A DNA stretch of 64,000 nucleotides from Indiicoccus explosivorum (GCF_002167005.1 NZ_NHTN01000021.1:1-64000); one strand, 5' to 3'; positions 43,745 through 53,424 are shown, counted from the first letter of the stretch. The notes: generated by a model not told the origin, from the letters alone. Numbers and translations are program-made.

Positions 43745-45379
43745 TCATTTTGCTAAATAAACATCAGCCATTACGTCAATGCTCATCGGGTGAGCTTCAA
43801 AACCTTTTACATAATCAGCTTTTGCGAGCGGTGGAGTGGTATATGCCAGCATGATCCATGGAACATCTTTGTGGAACACTTCCTGCGCTTGCTTGTACAA
43901 TTCAATTCGTTTATCCTGATCGATTGTCTCGCGCGCTTCAGTGATCAGGGATGTGAATTCATCGCTGTCATAGAAAGCGACATTCTGAGCAGGTTTGACG
44001 ATATTCGTCTGGCTGAGATTTGGATAAAGGAAATTGTCAGGGTCTGCCATGACACCTGTCCAGCCGTAGAAGGCCATATCGTGTGCTCCGTTGCTCGTAT
44101 CATCCAAGTACGTTGCCCACTCCATCGTAATAATTTCTGCTTCCACTCCTATTTCAGCGAAGTCGGACTGTACCGCTTCGGCGATCTTCATCGGTTCCGG
44201 CAAGTAAGGGCGGGGATTGTTCATCGTATAGAGAGTAATCTTGAGTCCATCCTCGTATCCGGCTTCTGCCAAAAGCTTTTTCGCCTGCTCCGGATCATAT
44301 TCATAGCCTTCGATTGACTCGTTGAATCCCCACAGTGACGGCGGAATCGGATTGGTCGCCACATCGGCAAGGCCGTAGAAGAACGCATCAACAATCGCCT
44401 CTTTATCGATCGCCATATTCAATGCCTTTCTGACACGCACATCATCAAAAGGCTCTTTTTGTGTATTGAAAGCGATATAGCTGATATTAAAGCTCGGCCG
44501 CTTAATCAATTCCAGTCCTTCCGCTTCTTTGACGACAGAGACGTCTCCCATATTCAAGCCTTCCATCATATCGATTTCGCCAGCCATCAGAGAAGACAGC
44601 CGTGCGGAATTGTCCGGGATCACCCGGTAGATAATCCGATCCAGGTAAGGCTCCTCTTCCACCCAGTAATCCGGATTCTTCACAAGGGTAATGGAATTAT
44701 TTCTGCTCCATTCCTCGAACATGAACGGACCCGTGCCGACTGGATGTTCACCAATGTCTGTCCCGTATTTCTCAATAGCCGCCGGGCTCGCGATTCCGAA
44801 CATAGAAATTGCCAAATAGCTCAGGAACGGGGCTGTTTTACGTTTTAGTTTGATCTCAAGCTCGTGCTCGCCTGTCGCTTTAACAGATTCGATTAAATGA
44901 TCTTCGTCACCCTTAAAACCGCCATAAAGAAACGGGTAGTAGGCGAAATCGCCGACATGGTACGGGTTTTCAGGATCCATCCACCGTTCAAAGTTGAACA
45001 CGACTGCTTCAGCGTTAAAATCAGTGCCATCATGGAACTTGACGCCTTCACGAAGCTGGAACGTCCAAGTTAAACCGTCTTCACTCGACTCCCACTCGGT
45101 TGCCAGTTTCGGTTGCAATTCCAAATTCTCGTCATACTCCAGTAACGTTTCAAAAATACTGTGGGTCACCCGGATGGATTCACCATCCGTTACGTTGATC
45201 GGATCCAAGCTGACTGAATCCGCCCCTCTTCCATAAACGAGTGTACCGCCATACTTTTCTTCCTCCGTCAATTCTTCACCGCTCACTGCGCTGCCCGCTT
45301 CCTCGCTGCTGGAACACGCCGCGAGCAGAAGCACGAATGAAAGCAGCATATAGAAGAATCGGTTCATTTTTTTCTCCAT
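43745..45379 (-). CDS. ABC transporter substrate-binding lipoprotein (peptide/nickel family 5)
   Basis: 544 residues. Lipobox LLAAC near residue 21, then the family-5 pattern: LVYGRGADSVSLDPINV (about 45-61), WTFQLREGVKFHDGTDFNA (about 104-122) and the conserved GTGPFMFEEW near 216. It binds oligopeptides or similar solutes outside the cell. No permease or ATPase genes are adjacent, so it must use transporter parts encoded elsewhere. AGGAGGG precedes the ATG. Confidence 0.87.
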   Translation of the reverse strand: MEKKMNRFFYMLLSFVLLLAACSSSEEAGSAVSGEELTEEEKYGGTLVYGRGADSVSLDPINVTDGESIRVTHSIFETLLEYDENLELQPKLATEWESSEDGLTWTFQLREGVKFHDGTDFNAEAVVFNFERWMDPENPYHVGDFAYYPFLYGGFKGDEDHLIESVKATGEHELEIKLKRKTAPFLSYLAISMFGIASPAAIEKYGTDIGEHPVGTGPFMFEEWSRNNSITLVKNPDYWVEEEPYLDRIIYRVIPDNSARLSSLMAGEIDMMEGLNMGDVSVVKEAEGLELIKRPSFNISYIAFNTQKEPFDDVRVRKALNMAIDKEAIVDAFFYGLADVATNPIPPSLWGFNESIEGYEYDPEQAKKLLAEAGYEDGLKITLYTMNNPRPYLPEPMKIAEAVQSDFAEIGVEAEIITMEWATYLDDTSNGAHDMAFYGWTGVMADPDNFLYPNLSQTNIVKPAQNVAFYDSDEFTSLITEARETIDQDKRIELYKQAQEVFHKDVPWIMLAYTTPPLAKADYVKGFEAHPMSIDVMADVYLAK

Positions 45380-45607
45380 TAATTCGCCCTCCTAAATATC
45401 AATGTTAATAAGTATAATTAAACATGAATGTTTATTCAATGACTTTTGAATAAATTAAATATTAAGTAGAAAATACCCACTGGCTTTCATACTAAAGGAG
45501 TGCACAAGGAAAAAATCGGCAACCCCGTAAAAGTAACGTCTTACTAACGAAACGATTCTCAGCAGGTCCCGTCTTATGAGGAAATAAAACAAAATAGGAG
45601 GAATAAC

Positions 45608-45976
45608 ATGAGGAAGCGGATGGCGTTATGGGCTTTCGGTCTGCTGGCTGTCCTTCTTTTATTCAGCTGGCAGATCCAGACAACGGATATTGGATATGTG
45701 GTTGAAGTCGAATCAGCGCGCACCGACGCTGAAAATGGGGCCACATTCGTTATCAGCCGGGATCTGATAGGCGGTGGCCCGGAAAAATTGGCGGCTCCTC
45801 TAGACAGAGAGCTGTTTCATCGGGGCACTTATTACACCATTCCTTGGCTTAACCGTCTGACCGGCACCGAATTTGAAACAGGGGATCTTGTAAAAGTCTA
45901 TTATACCGGCAATATGGCAGCTTCGGCTCCGGGACAAGTCGATGGCACGAACTTGATTTTGAAGCTGGAGGACTGA
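45608..45976 (+). CDS. Small membrane-anchored protein, DUF3221-like
   Basis: 122 residues: one N-terminal helix (ALWAFGLLAVLLLFSW, about 6-21) and an extracellular domain starting GYVVEVESARTDAENGATF and ending DGTNLILKLED, similar in plan to the lipoprotein at 23243. The function is unknown. TAGGAGG lies 6 nt before the ATG. Confidence 0.55.
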   Translation: MRKRMALWAFGLLAVLLLFSWQIQTTDIGYVVEVESARTDAENGATFVISRDLIGGGPEKLAAPLDRELFHRGTYYTIPWLNRLTGTEFETGDLVKVYYTGNMAASAPGQVDGTNLILKLED

Positions 45977-46116
45977 AAAGGAAACCTCTAAAATGGACAC
46001 CACGAGAGACTTTCCCAGACTTTTAAATGATTTACCGACGCCCGGTCAAAATTAACCAAAGACAGCCGGGGAGTTTTCCTTTATCCTGAACAGGAGTACG
46101 TCAGGAGGAGAACACC

Positions 46117-46734
46117 ATGGACCCATTGCTCCACGGAATTGTACTGGCGTTCGGCCTCATTTTGCCGTTGGGGGTCCAGAACGTCTTCGTATTCAATCAG
46201 GGGGCGACCCATCCGGCATTCACGCGGGCATTGCCCGCCATCACGACCGCCGCGATTTGCGACACCCTGCTCATTTCCTTGGCCGTCACCGGTGTCTCGG
46301 TGGTCGTCTTTACTTTCGACTGGCTGAGAACCGCTCTGTTCGTCGCGGGCTTTTTGTTTTTGACGTACATGGGGTGGGCGATGTGGCGGACGGCTCCCGA
46401 AACGGAAACAATCCGGGAGACCAGCCGCCTGTCGGCAAAACAGCAGATCCTGTTCGCGGCATCCGTTTCGCTGCTGAATCCCCATGCCATCATGGACACC
46501 ATCGGAGTGATCGGCACCAGCTCACTCGTCTACAGCGGTGAAGAGAAATGGATGTTCACAGCGGCGGTGATCGGCGTGTCCTGGATCTGGTTTTTATCCC
46601 TCGCAGCCGTCGGAAGGAAAGTCGGCCAGTTCGATACGGGCGGCAAGCTTCTGAAACGGATCAACCAGTTGTCCGCACTGATCGTCTGGGCGATGGCTCT
46701 GTTCATTTTATCCCAACTTTTTACATACCAATAA
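46117..46734 (+). CDS. LysE/ArgO family amino-acid exporter
   Basis: 205 residues and six membrane helices. LysE marks: LPLGVQNVFVFNQGA (about 17-31), TAAICDTLLISLAV (about 45-58) and SVSLLNPHAIMDTIGVIG (about 117-134). It exports basic amino acids such as lysine or arginine. AGGAGG before the ATG. Confidence 0.88.
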   Translation: MDPLLHGIVLAFGLILPLGVQNVFVFNQGATHPAFTRALPAITTAAICDTLLISLAVTGVSVVVFTFDWLRTALFVAGFLFLTYMGWAMWRTAPETETIRETSRLSAKQQILFAASVSLLNPHAIMDTIGVIGTSSLVYSGEEKWMFTAAVIGVSWIWFLSLAAVGRKVGQFDTGGKLLKRINQLSALIVWAMALFILSQLFTYQ

Positions 46735-46921
46735 ATTCAAAAACCATCTCAGCTAGTATGGTGACTTCCTAGCAAATCCGGCTATGAACCATACGAGCTG
46801 TTTTTTATTTCCAGCCGTTCGGCTTCACATGATGATCTGCTTGTCTAAACCACCTCAACATAATCAAGGACGAAAAAGACTGCCACGGAAAGCCGGTTTG
46901 CAAGGGTATTCTTTTCCCACT

Positions 46922-46948
46922 AAAAAACCCCCCTTCGGTAAGGGGGTT
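46922..46948 (-). terminator. Terminator overlapping the stop codon of the 78-aa gene
   Basis: AACCCCC and GGGGGTT form a 7-bp stem; a T-run follows on the minus strand. The hairpin includes the stop codon. The gap 46735-46921 shows no gene. Confidence 0.7.
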
Positions 46949-47183
46949 ATTGAATGAGCTGATATTGACCCAGAAGAGTGAGGATCCATCCGGCAGCTTC
47001 TGAGGGATTGTTGAACACCCGCACTTCGCCGGTCGGAAGGGTCGTCACTTTCAAAGCGGACTTATCCGGAACACCCGCGACAGTAACCAGCGGAACGTCT
47101 TCCTTGCTGAACGTCTGTATGATATTCGAACTGTTGAATCGAATCATCGTTCTGACAGTTTCTTGAACAAATTGTTCCGTCAT
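46947..47183 (-). CDS. Small protein of unknown function
   Basis: 78 residues, soluble, no signal: an N-terminal helix (FVQETVRTMIRFNSSNIIQ), strands DVPLVTVAGVP, then SALKVTTLPTGEVRVFNN. No family recognised. AAGGGG lies 10 nt before the ATG, and it has its own terminator, so it is likely real. Confidence 0.6.
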   Translation of the reverse strand: MTEQFVQETVRTMIRFNSSNIIQTFSKEDVPLVTVAGVPDKSALKVTTLPTGEVRVFNNPSEAAGWILTLLGQYQLIQ

Positions 47184-47463
47184 TTTGTCAATCCCCTTCC
47201 ATCAATAGAAAGTGAACAACTAATCGGGTCGATTTTTCACTTGGTCTGATTTCAATTTACCACCGTCTTTAATGAAAAAAGCCGTTTTAACTAAACTGAT
47301 ACAGAAACGAAAAGCTCCTCACAATCATCGCTATCAGTTGTAAAAAAAGACATGAAAAAAGACTTACAGGAAGTCAGCACCGGTTTACATCCGTTTGCTT
47401 CTCCGGTACACTGAAGATGCCGGAAACGTCCGGTACATGACAAAAACTGCATACCGTTTTTCT

Positions 47464-47552
47464 GCACTGGGGGTGCCCACTTTGGCTGAGATGCGAGCGC
47501 GAGCTCCGATCCCTTATGACTCGATCCGGATAATACCGGCGTGAGGAAGTGC
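47464..47552 (+). ncRNA. TPP (thiamine pyrophosphate) riboswitch
   Basis: The THI-box conserved blocks are all present in order: GGGGGTGCCC, GGCTGAGAT, CCCTT, then GATCCGGATAATACCGGCGT and AGGAAGTG. P1 is formed by GCACT (47464-47468) and AGTGC (47548-47552). A terminator at 47600-47628 precedes the ykoF start, so TPP should cause premature termination of ykoFEDC. The gap 47184-47463 shows no gene. Confidence 0.95.
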
Positions 47553-47599
47553 AGTGACGTTCCGTACACTTCTTTTGTTTCGTTTGCTATGGATACGTG

Positions 47600-47628
47600 G
47601 CTGCATCTTCGCGGATGCGGCTTTTTTT
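47600..47628 (+). terminator. Expression-platform terminator of the TPP riboswitch
   Basis: GCTGCATC pairs with GATGCGGC (one U-G pair) around a 5-nt loop, followed by seven T residues. It lies between the aptamer and the ykoF start codon. Confidence 0.8.
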
Positions 47629-47658
47629 CATGGAATCAAACACAAGGAGGAATTCAAC

Positions 47659-48249
47659 ATGGAACAACAGCACTGCGGCACAAGCCCGATCGTGGGCTTC
47701 CGGTTCTCGCTTCATCCGATGAGCGACCGGTTTATCGACATCATCAAAGGAGCTCTTCACGAAACGGATACATCCCAGGTCTGGATGCACACCGACGATG
47801 TCTCGACCGTCATCCGCGGCAAGCAGCCGCACGTCTTCAATGTCGCCAAAGCCCTTACGCTCCATTCGGCCAAAACCGGTGAACATGTGGCATTGTCCGG
47901 CACTTTTTCCGCCGGCTGTCCGGGTGACACGGAAGGCGATGTGTATTTGGAAGCGGACGATGAGCTCCAGAACAGAGACGACCGGAACCAATACGTCTCT
48001 TCCCAGTTCGCGCTCTACCCGATGAACAATCCGGATTACATGGCCATCATTTACCGGGAAGTCGACCGGGCAAAAGCGCGCGGTGTCTTCAACGACTCGA
48101 TGCATTACGCAAGCGGCATCCATGGCGACATCCATGACGTCTTCGCCTTTTACGAAGAGGCGTTCACACATGCCCGCTCGAGCCAGTTCCCGCACCTTGT
48201 CATGACGGTTTCGATGAGCCTCAATAGCCCATCCCACGGAGGCGAGTGA
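47659..48249 (+). CDS. ykoF: Thiamine/HMP-binding protein YkoF
   Basis: 196 residues from the ATG at 47659 (AAGGAGG upstream). Tandem ferredoxin-like repeats: VGFRFSLHPMSDRFIDII (about 12-29) and SSQFALYPMNNPDYMAII (about 115-132) match the two-domain YkoF fold. In B. subtilis YkoF is a soluble protein that binds thiamine or its pyrimidine (HMP). First gene of the riboswitch-controlled ykoFEDC operon. Confidence 0.9.
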   Translation: MEQQHCGTSPIVGFRFSLHPMSDRFIDIIKGALHETDTSQVWMHTDDVSTVIRGKQPHVFNVAKALTLHSAKTGEHVALSGTFSAGCPGDTEGDVYLEADDELQNRDDRNQYVSSQFALYPMNNPDYMAIIYREVDRAKARGVFNDSMHYASGIHGDIHDVFAFYEEAFTHARSSQFPHLVMTVSMSLNSPSHGGE

Positions 48250-48250
48250 C

Positions 48251-48832
48251 ATGCTGAAATCCTGGAAACTGAAAGAAATCATCTTGATGAGTGTCTTCGC
48301 CGCTGTGTTCGGTGTGGTGTATCTGTTATTTGTCCACATCGGGAACATCTGGGCCGGGTTCATCGGCCCGATCGCTTACGAGTGGATTTTTGGCATCTGG
48401 TTCATTGTCTCGATTTTGTGCGCATACATCATCCGGAAACCCGGAGCGGCCCTTTTGTCAGAAACGATGGCAGCGGCAGTGGAAGTCATGCTGGGCAACG
48501 CGATCGGCCCGCGGCTCATCTTGTCCGGCATCGTCCAGGGACTCGGCGCAGAAGCGGTGTTCGCAGCGACCGGCTATAAGCGGTATCAGGCATGGGTGCT
48601 GATGCTGGCCGGTGCCGGGTCGGCCGTCTTCAGTTTTGGCTACGGTTACTTGCTGTCGGGTTATGCGGCACTGGATCCATCGTTTGTGGCGCTCATGTTC
48701 ATACTGCGGGTACTGAGCGGGGCACTGATCGCCGGACTCGGCGGCAAGTATTTGGCGGACGGTCTGCTGTTATCCGGCTCCCTCCGCGGCTATGCCATTT
48801 CGCATAATAAAAAAGGTGATGCCCATGTGTGA
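48251..48832 (+). CDS. ykoE: ECF transporter substrate-binding subunit YkoE
   Basis: 193 residues with six membrane segments. YkoE/ThiW-like S-component: FGVVYLLFVHIGNIWAGF (about 20-37), LLSETMAAAVEVMLGNAIG (about 74-92). It captures thiamine or HMP in the membrane for the YkoCD motor. One base separates it from the ykoF stop. Confidence 0.9.
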   Translation: MLKSWKLKEIILMSVFAAVFGVVYLLFVHIGNIWAGFIGPIAYEWIFGIWFIVSILCAYIIRKPGAALLSETMAAAVEVMLGNAIGPRLILSGIVQGLGAEAVFAATGYKRYQAWVLMLAGAGSAVFSFGYGYLLSGYAALDPSFVALMFILRVLSGALIAGLGGKYLADGLLLSGSLRGYAISHNKKGDAHV

Positions 48833-50255
48833 ACCGGTCATTTCCCTTGAAAACGTTTCGTTCCGCTTTCCGGATAAGGAGCGGAATACGCTGCAAAATC
48901 TGTCTTTTGAGGTCCGTTCCGGTGAGCGGGTCGTCATCAGCGGTGTGAGCGGATCAGGCAAAAGCTCGCTTTTGTATTTGCTGAACCGGCTGTACCCCGA
49001 AAACTGCGACGGGGTTCTTACGGGAAACATCCGGCTGTTCGGAAAACCGGCTGCAGCGTACACACCGGGCGAAATATGCAAAAAGACAGCGACTGTACTG
49101 CAGGATCCCGATGCGCAATTTTGCATGCCGACTGTCGAGCAGGAATTGGCGTTCACGCTGGAAAACCTGGAAATTGGCTGGACAGAAATGGAGGCGATCA
49201 TCCGTGATTCGCTTGAATTAACCGGACTGACTCCATTTCGGCATGCCGTCATTCAGACGCTGTCCGGCGGCATGAAACAGCGGGTCGCCTTAGCCTGTGC
49301 GATTGCCATGCAGCCGGAGGTGCTCGTGCTGGATGAGCCGATCGCCCATCTCGATCCGCATAGCGCCTCAGCCTTTATTCGCTTGCTCGATGAGCTGCAG
49401 AAAACGCGCGGCTGGACCGTGATTGTCGTGGAGCACCGGCTGGAGTTGTGGGAAGGGTTCTTTGAACGGGAACTCGTCCTCGACCGAAACGGGGCATTGC
49501 AGGCGGACCGGCCGTTCACCGCTCCCTCCGCCCCGCCGTTTCCGTCAAAACAGACCCGGGCGTTTGAGGAAACCGCATTGAACATGCAGAACGTATCGGT
49601 TTCCATCAACGGAACGCGCATACTCCGGGAAATTTCGTTCACTGCGGCGGCGGGAGAAATCATCGTGATTGCCGGCCCGAATGGCAGCGGGAAATCCACG
49701 CTGCTAAAAGTCTTGTGCGGAATCGTTCCGATCGACACCGGCGAATTGGCAGAGGTTGCCGCCGGCTACGTGCCGCAGTCCCCGGAGTACTTGTTCATGA
49801 CGCAGCGGGTGGCGGATGAACTGGCTTATTCCGGATTGTCCACTGCTGAGGAAATTCAAAACTCTGCCCGCCGGCTCGGACTTCTATCCATCTGGGATTC
49901 TCATCCGTTCGCTGTCAGTCACGGGCAGAAGCGCCGGGTGGCGACCGGTGCGATGATCGCCGACAAACGCCAAGTTCTCCTAATGGACGAGCCGGCAGCT
50001 GGACAGGATGCGGAAGCTCTTCTGGAGCTGGCGGCACTCGTCACGGAACAGGCCAAATCCGGCATGGCTGTCGTCATTGTAACGCATGACATGGCCTTCG
50101 CTGCAGCGGTCGCGGATTCAGTCCTGCTCATGAAGGACGGCCGATTGTCCCGGAAGTTTCGGCCGGCAACGCTATGGCATGAGCCGGACGTATTAAATGC
50201 GTATCACCTGGTATCACCGGAAGGAGCGGCTCATCGTGCAGCGCATTTTGCATGA
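48825..50255 (+). CDS. ykoD: ECF transporter duplicated ATPase YkoD
   Basis: 476 residues from the ATG at 48825 (AAGGTGAT upstream), overlapping ykoE by 8 nt. Two fused ABC domains: Walker A GVSGSGKSS (about 38) with signature LSGGMKQRV (about 146), and GPNGSGKST (about 285) with VSHGQKRRV (about 366). The second signature is the SHGQKRR variant typical of such fusions. It powers thiamine/HMP uptake. Confidence 0.92.
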   Translation: MCEPVISLENVSFRFPDKERNTLQNLSFEVRSGERVVISGVSGSGKSSLLYLLNRLYPENCDGVLTGNIRLFGKPAAAYTPGEICKKTATVLQDPDAQFCMPTVEQELAFTLENLEIGWTEMEAIIRDSLELTGLTPFRHAVIQTLSGGMKQRVALACAIAMQPEVLVLDEPIAHLDPHSASAFIRLLDELQKTRGWTVIVVEHRLELWEGFFERELVLDRNGALQADRPFTAPSAPPFPSKQTRAFEETALNMQNVSVSINGTRILREISFTAAAGEIIVIAGPNGSGKSTLLKVLCGIVPIDTGELAEVAAGYVPQSPEYLFMTQRVADELAYSGLSTAEEIQNSARRLGLLSIWDSHPFAVSHGQKRRVATGAMIADKRQVLLMDEPAAGQDAEALLELAALVTEQAKSGMAVVIVTHDMAFAAAVADSVLLMKDGRLSRKFRPATLWHEPDVLNAYHLVSPEGAAHRAAHFA

Positions 50256-50991
50256 CATGAACCCGGCGGTGAAACTGGCCGCCGTTACCGGTTCAGTTCT
50301 CGTCCTGGCGTTATTTTTCAATCCGTGGACGCCGCTGTTCTTTTTTATCGGCACCTTGATGATCCAAGCATGTTTCAGCCGGATTTCCTGGAAACGGTAT
50401 GTATTTTTCATGCTGCCGTTTGTGATCACCGCTGCCGGCTATTTGTGGACGACCGTCGTATTCGCGGCGGAGACGGAAGGCCCGGTTATCTGGAGCTGGG
50501 CCGGCTTTGACGTGACGGCCGAACAGTGGAGCCGCGCGCTGTCGCTTGCCTTCCGGGTGCTCGCTTTTTCATCGGTATCTCTGCTGTTTGCGTTCACGAC
50601 GGATCCGGTGAAGTTCGCGCTCAGTCTGATGCAGCAGCTGAAACTTTCGCCAAAACTCGCTTACAGTATGCTCGTCGGGTATCAGTTCCTGCCGCTGCTC
50701 CGTGAGGAATTCACGCACATCCGGCAGGCACAGCGGCTCCGCGGAGCGGGAACAGAAACGGGGCTGCTGCACCGCGTCCGCAATATCCGCCGCGTGCTGC
50801 TGCCCATGCTGTCAGGGGCGGTCCGGAAAGCGGAACGGACGGCCTTCGCCATGGAAGCGCGGGGGTTCACGGGTGAACCCCGGACCGTGTTCTTCGAGCC
50901 GGTTCCGCTCACCCGGATCGATGCGGCAATGGGCATGCTGTTTGCCGCTCTGCTTCTGTTAAGCAGTATCTGCGGTGTAGCTCTCGCCTGA
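50236..50991 (+). CDS. ykoC: ECF transporter transmembrane subunit YkoC
   Basis: 251 residues from the GTG at 50236 (AAGGAG 9 nt upstream), overlapping ykoD by 20 nt. Five or six membrane helices and the coupling-helix motifs AMEARGFTGEPRT (about 205-217) and AQRLRGAGTE (about 168), both with the Ala-x-x-x-Arg-Gly pattern that contacts the ATPases. Last gene of ykoFEDC. The gap 50992-51179 has no gene I can support. Confidence 0.88.
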   Translation: MQRILHDMNPAVKLAAVTGSVLVLALFFNPWTPLFFFIGTLMIQACFSRISWKRYVFFMLPFVITAAGYLWTTVVFAAETEGPVIWSWAGFDVTAEQWSRALSLAFRVLAFSSVSLLFAFTTDPVKFALSLMQQLKLSPKLAYSMLVGYQFLPLLREEFTHIRQAQRLRGAGTETGLLHRVRNIRRVLLPMLSGAVRKAERTAFAMEARGFTGEPRTVFFEPVPLTRIDAAMGMLFAALLLLSSICGVALA

Positions 50992-51179
50992 TGGTTATCC
51001 AGCAAGAGGTTCAGCGCGTCCACAGCAACTTTGAGGCCGCTTCCATCCACTACAAGCTTATCGAACCGGGACCGAAACCGAAGGACAAACTTCCATCGTC
51101 AAATTCAAAGTCTGCCGCAGCCGGATAAATTATGTGGGAAACTTGCCGGAATGCTGCTTAATACCGCATTTGAAAGAAA

Positions 51180-51215
51180 CCGCCTGAAGGCGAGGAATCC
51201 CTCGCCTTCAGGCGG
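51180..51215 (-). terminator. Terminator of the two-component operon
   Basis: A perfect 16-bp stem (CCGCCTGAAGGCGAGG with its complement) and a 4-nt loop, a few bases after the response-regulator stop. Confidence 0.8.
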
Positions 51216-51218
51216 TCT

Positions 51219-51896
51219 TTATGTCGATTCGTTCATCCATTTGTATCCGACTCCCCAAACCGTTGTAAAATGCCGGTCAATCGGGAAACCGGCCAGTCTC
51301 ACTTTCTCGCGCATGTTCCGTACGTGAGAATCCACAGTCCGCCCTTCCGTCTCGGAATCATAGCCCCATACCTGTTCCAGCAGCTGGTCCCGGCTGAATA
51401 CTTTCCCGGGATGCTTCATCAGCAGTCCCAGCAGCTGGAATTCTTTTGGCGTCAGCCTGATCATCTGTCCGGCATAACTCAGCTCGAACCGCTCTTCGTT
51501 CCAGACCAGACCATCCGTATCAACGACGTTTTTGGGACCTGCCCGCCTGAGAAGCGCTTCCATCCTGGCCAGCAGTTCTTCTTCATCAAACGGCTTTGTG
51601 ATGTAATCATCCGCCCCGAGCTTCAGCCCTTTCACCGTATCCTGCCGCTGATCCCGGGCCGTCAGCATGATCACCGGCACATCCGATAGCCGCCGGATTT
51701 CCCGGCACAGCTCCCAGCCATCCATTCCCGGCATCATTACATCCAGCAGCACCAAGTCGAATTTATTCTGTGACAGCACATCCAGCGCTGCATCTGCATT
51801 CGATACTTTTGTGCACTGGTATCCATATGGCTCCAGATATAGCGCCAGCAGATCCAGCATCCGTTTCTCATCGTCTACCAGCAGTACGTTCCTCAT
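51219..51896 (-). CDS. OmpR-family response regulator
   Basis: 225 residues from the ATG at 51896 (GAGGGGG upstream). Receiver: VLLVDDEKRM, phospho-acceptor Asp in DLVLLDVMMPGMDGWE (about 50), Thr in VIMLTARD, Lys in DYITKPFDEEE. C-terminal winged helix with LTPKEFQLLGLLMKHPG and GRTVDSHVRNMREKV. The gene comes after the kinase gene and overlaps it by 29 nt. Target genes are not evident; the divergent MurE-like gene is a candidate. Confidence 0.9.
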   Translation of the reverse strand: MRNVLLVDDEKRMLDLLALYLEPYGYQCTKVSNADAALDVLSQNKFDLVLLDVMMPGMDGWELCREIRRLSDVPVIMLTARDQRQDTVKGLKLGADDYITKPFDEEELLARMEALLRRAGPKNVVDTDGLVWNEERFELSYAGQMIRLTPKEFQLLGLLMKHPGKVFSRDQLLEQVWGYDSETEGRTVDSHVRNMREKVRLAGFPIDRHFTTVWGVGYKWMNEST

Positions 51897-53274
51897 CGTT
51901 TCCCCCTCTTTCCAGATGAATCCGCACAGTCGTTCCCTTTCCCAGTGTACTTTCCACAGAAACCTTCCCGTTGTGGGCGTCAATAATTTCTTTTGCCACT
52001 GCAAGTCCGAGACCTGAACCGCCGTTTTGCCTCGATCTCGATTTGTCAGCCCGATACAGCCGGTCGAATACATAGGGAACGTCTTCAGCAGGGATCCCTT
52101 CTCCGTCATCCGTGATCCGGATATCGATTCCGTCCTTGTATTCCGCCGCGACTGTTACATGCCCATCAGCCGGCGTATGCTTAAGTGCGTTATCCAGAAT
52201 GTTCAACAGCACTTGCTGAAACCGTTTTGCATCCACAAAAGCTGAAAGTCCCGGCTGGCAATCCACTTCAATCCGGATCCCTTTTTGATCAAATCTCGAT
52301 CTCACTAACTCCGTCACTGAGCGAATCAAACCGCACAATTCCGTTTCCTGCCGGTCAATGGCAAATTCATGCTGATCCATTTGCGCCAATTCAAATAAAT
52401 TCCGGACCAGTCCGGTCAGATGTATGGCCTCTTCCCGGATGATATTCATGTAAGTGGCTGTATCCGCTGCTGTTGTGCCGGGACGGCTGGCTATATCGAT
52501 ATACCCCTTGATATAGGTGAGCGGTGTTCGAAGTTCGTGCGCGATACTCGCCAGAAATTCGTTCCGTTCATTTTTCAATCGATTTAAATCTGCTGATAAT
52601 GTCGTGATGGCTCCAGCCAGCTCACCGAGTTCATCGTGACGCCGCGTGTCCAGTTCAACGGTTGTTTTTTCGCTGGTGAGCTGCTGCGTCGCTTTCTTTA
52701 TTTTGATCAGCGGCCTCGTGATAAGCCGCGACAGCAGCATAATCGCAATAATGGTTGCCATTATGGTAATCAGCCCGATCAGCAGAAACTGGTCACGCAG
52801 ATAGTCGACGACTTCCCGGATGCTGGCTGATTCCGCAAACATAAAGACATGCCCTTCATGCCGGCCATCAATCGTGATGGGGCTGTCCGTGGCAATATAA
52901 CGGCTTTTTTGCCAATCATCTTCAACGACACTGCCCGTTTCAGAAAACCGATTGAAATCGGTATGGCTGATGGTCTCCAGCATCTCAGGCGTCACCTGGT
53001 CGGAATAGGTAAGGACACGGCCACCCGCATCCGTAACGATCACTGTGAAATCAGAGGCGGATTCCATGACGCTGACATGCTGCAGTGTCTGCTCCGTAAA
53101 ATGTTCTTCAAGCACTTCGCTATGCGTATTGCCGCGGGCGAGCAGATTCGCCATTACCTCATCAATCCGTTCGTCCGCCAGATTGACGTACAAGACGAAG
53201 TATAGCAGGACTTCAATACAGAAAATAAATACAAAAAACAGCAACCCAACTTTGACAGATAATTTTTTCAGCAT
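51868..53274 (-). CDS. Sensor histidine kinase
   Basis: 468 residues. Membrane helix about 9-29, an extracellular sensor of about 130 residues, a second helix (LIGLITIMATIIAIMLLS, about 167-184), HAMP, then HELRTPLTYIKGYIDIA (phospho-His near 246) and ATPase boxes NALKHT, DDGEGIP and GGSGLGLAVAKEI. It phosphorylates the overlapping response regulator. Kinase-before-regulator order is less common than the reverse. GAGGTC before the ATG. Confidence 0.9.
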   Translation of the reverse strand: MLKKLSVKVGLLFFVFIFCIEVLLYFVLYVNLADERIDEVMANLLARGNTHSEVLEEHFTEQTLQHVSVMESASDFTVIVTDAGGRVLTYSDQVTPEMLETISHTDFNRFSETGSVVEDDWQKSRYIATDSPITIDGRHEGHVFMFAESASIREVVDYLRDQFLLIGLITIMATIIAIMLLSRLITRPLIKIKKATQQLTSEKTTVELDTRRHDELGELAGAITTLSADLNRLKNERNEFLASIAHELRTPLTYIKGYIDIASRPGTTAADTATYMNIIREEAIHLTGLVRNLFELAQMDQHEFAIDRQETELCGLIRSVTELVRSRFDQKGIRIEVDCQPGLSAFVDAKRFQQVLLNILDNALKHTPADGHVTVAAEYKDGIDIRITDDGEGIPAEDVPYVFDRLYRADKSRSRQNGGSGLGLAVAKEIIDAHNGKVSVESTLGKGTTVRIHLERGGNDEERTAGRR

Positions 53275-53424
53275 ATTCGACCTCTTTGAATCTCGGATTT
53301 TCTTGCATTCCTCTGCTTCTGCTGTATTTCTTTTTGATTACAAAAAAGGAAATTGCACAATTTCTCGATATGGAATCTGTAAAATAAACAGAATGAGTTT
53401 ACGTACAAAGGAGTTAATCGATCG

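Noticed and set aside
47587-48363. A 258-codon minus-strand frame over ykoF/ykoE
   Set aside because: Shadow of two well-identified genes in a riboswitch operon on the other strand.
50992-51179. Transposase or other gene remnant on the minus strand between ykoC and the response regulator
   Set aside because: A short frame containing DGSGLKVAVDALNLLL looked suggestive, but there is no further similarity, RBS or repeat end to support a call.
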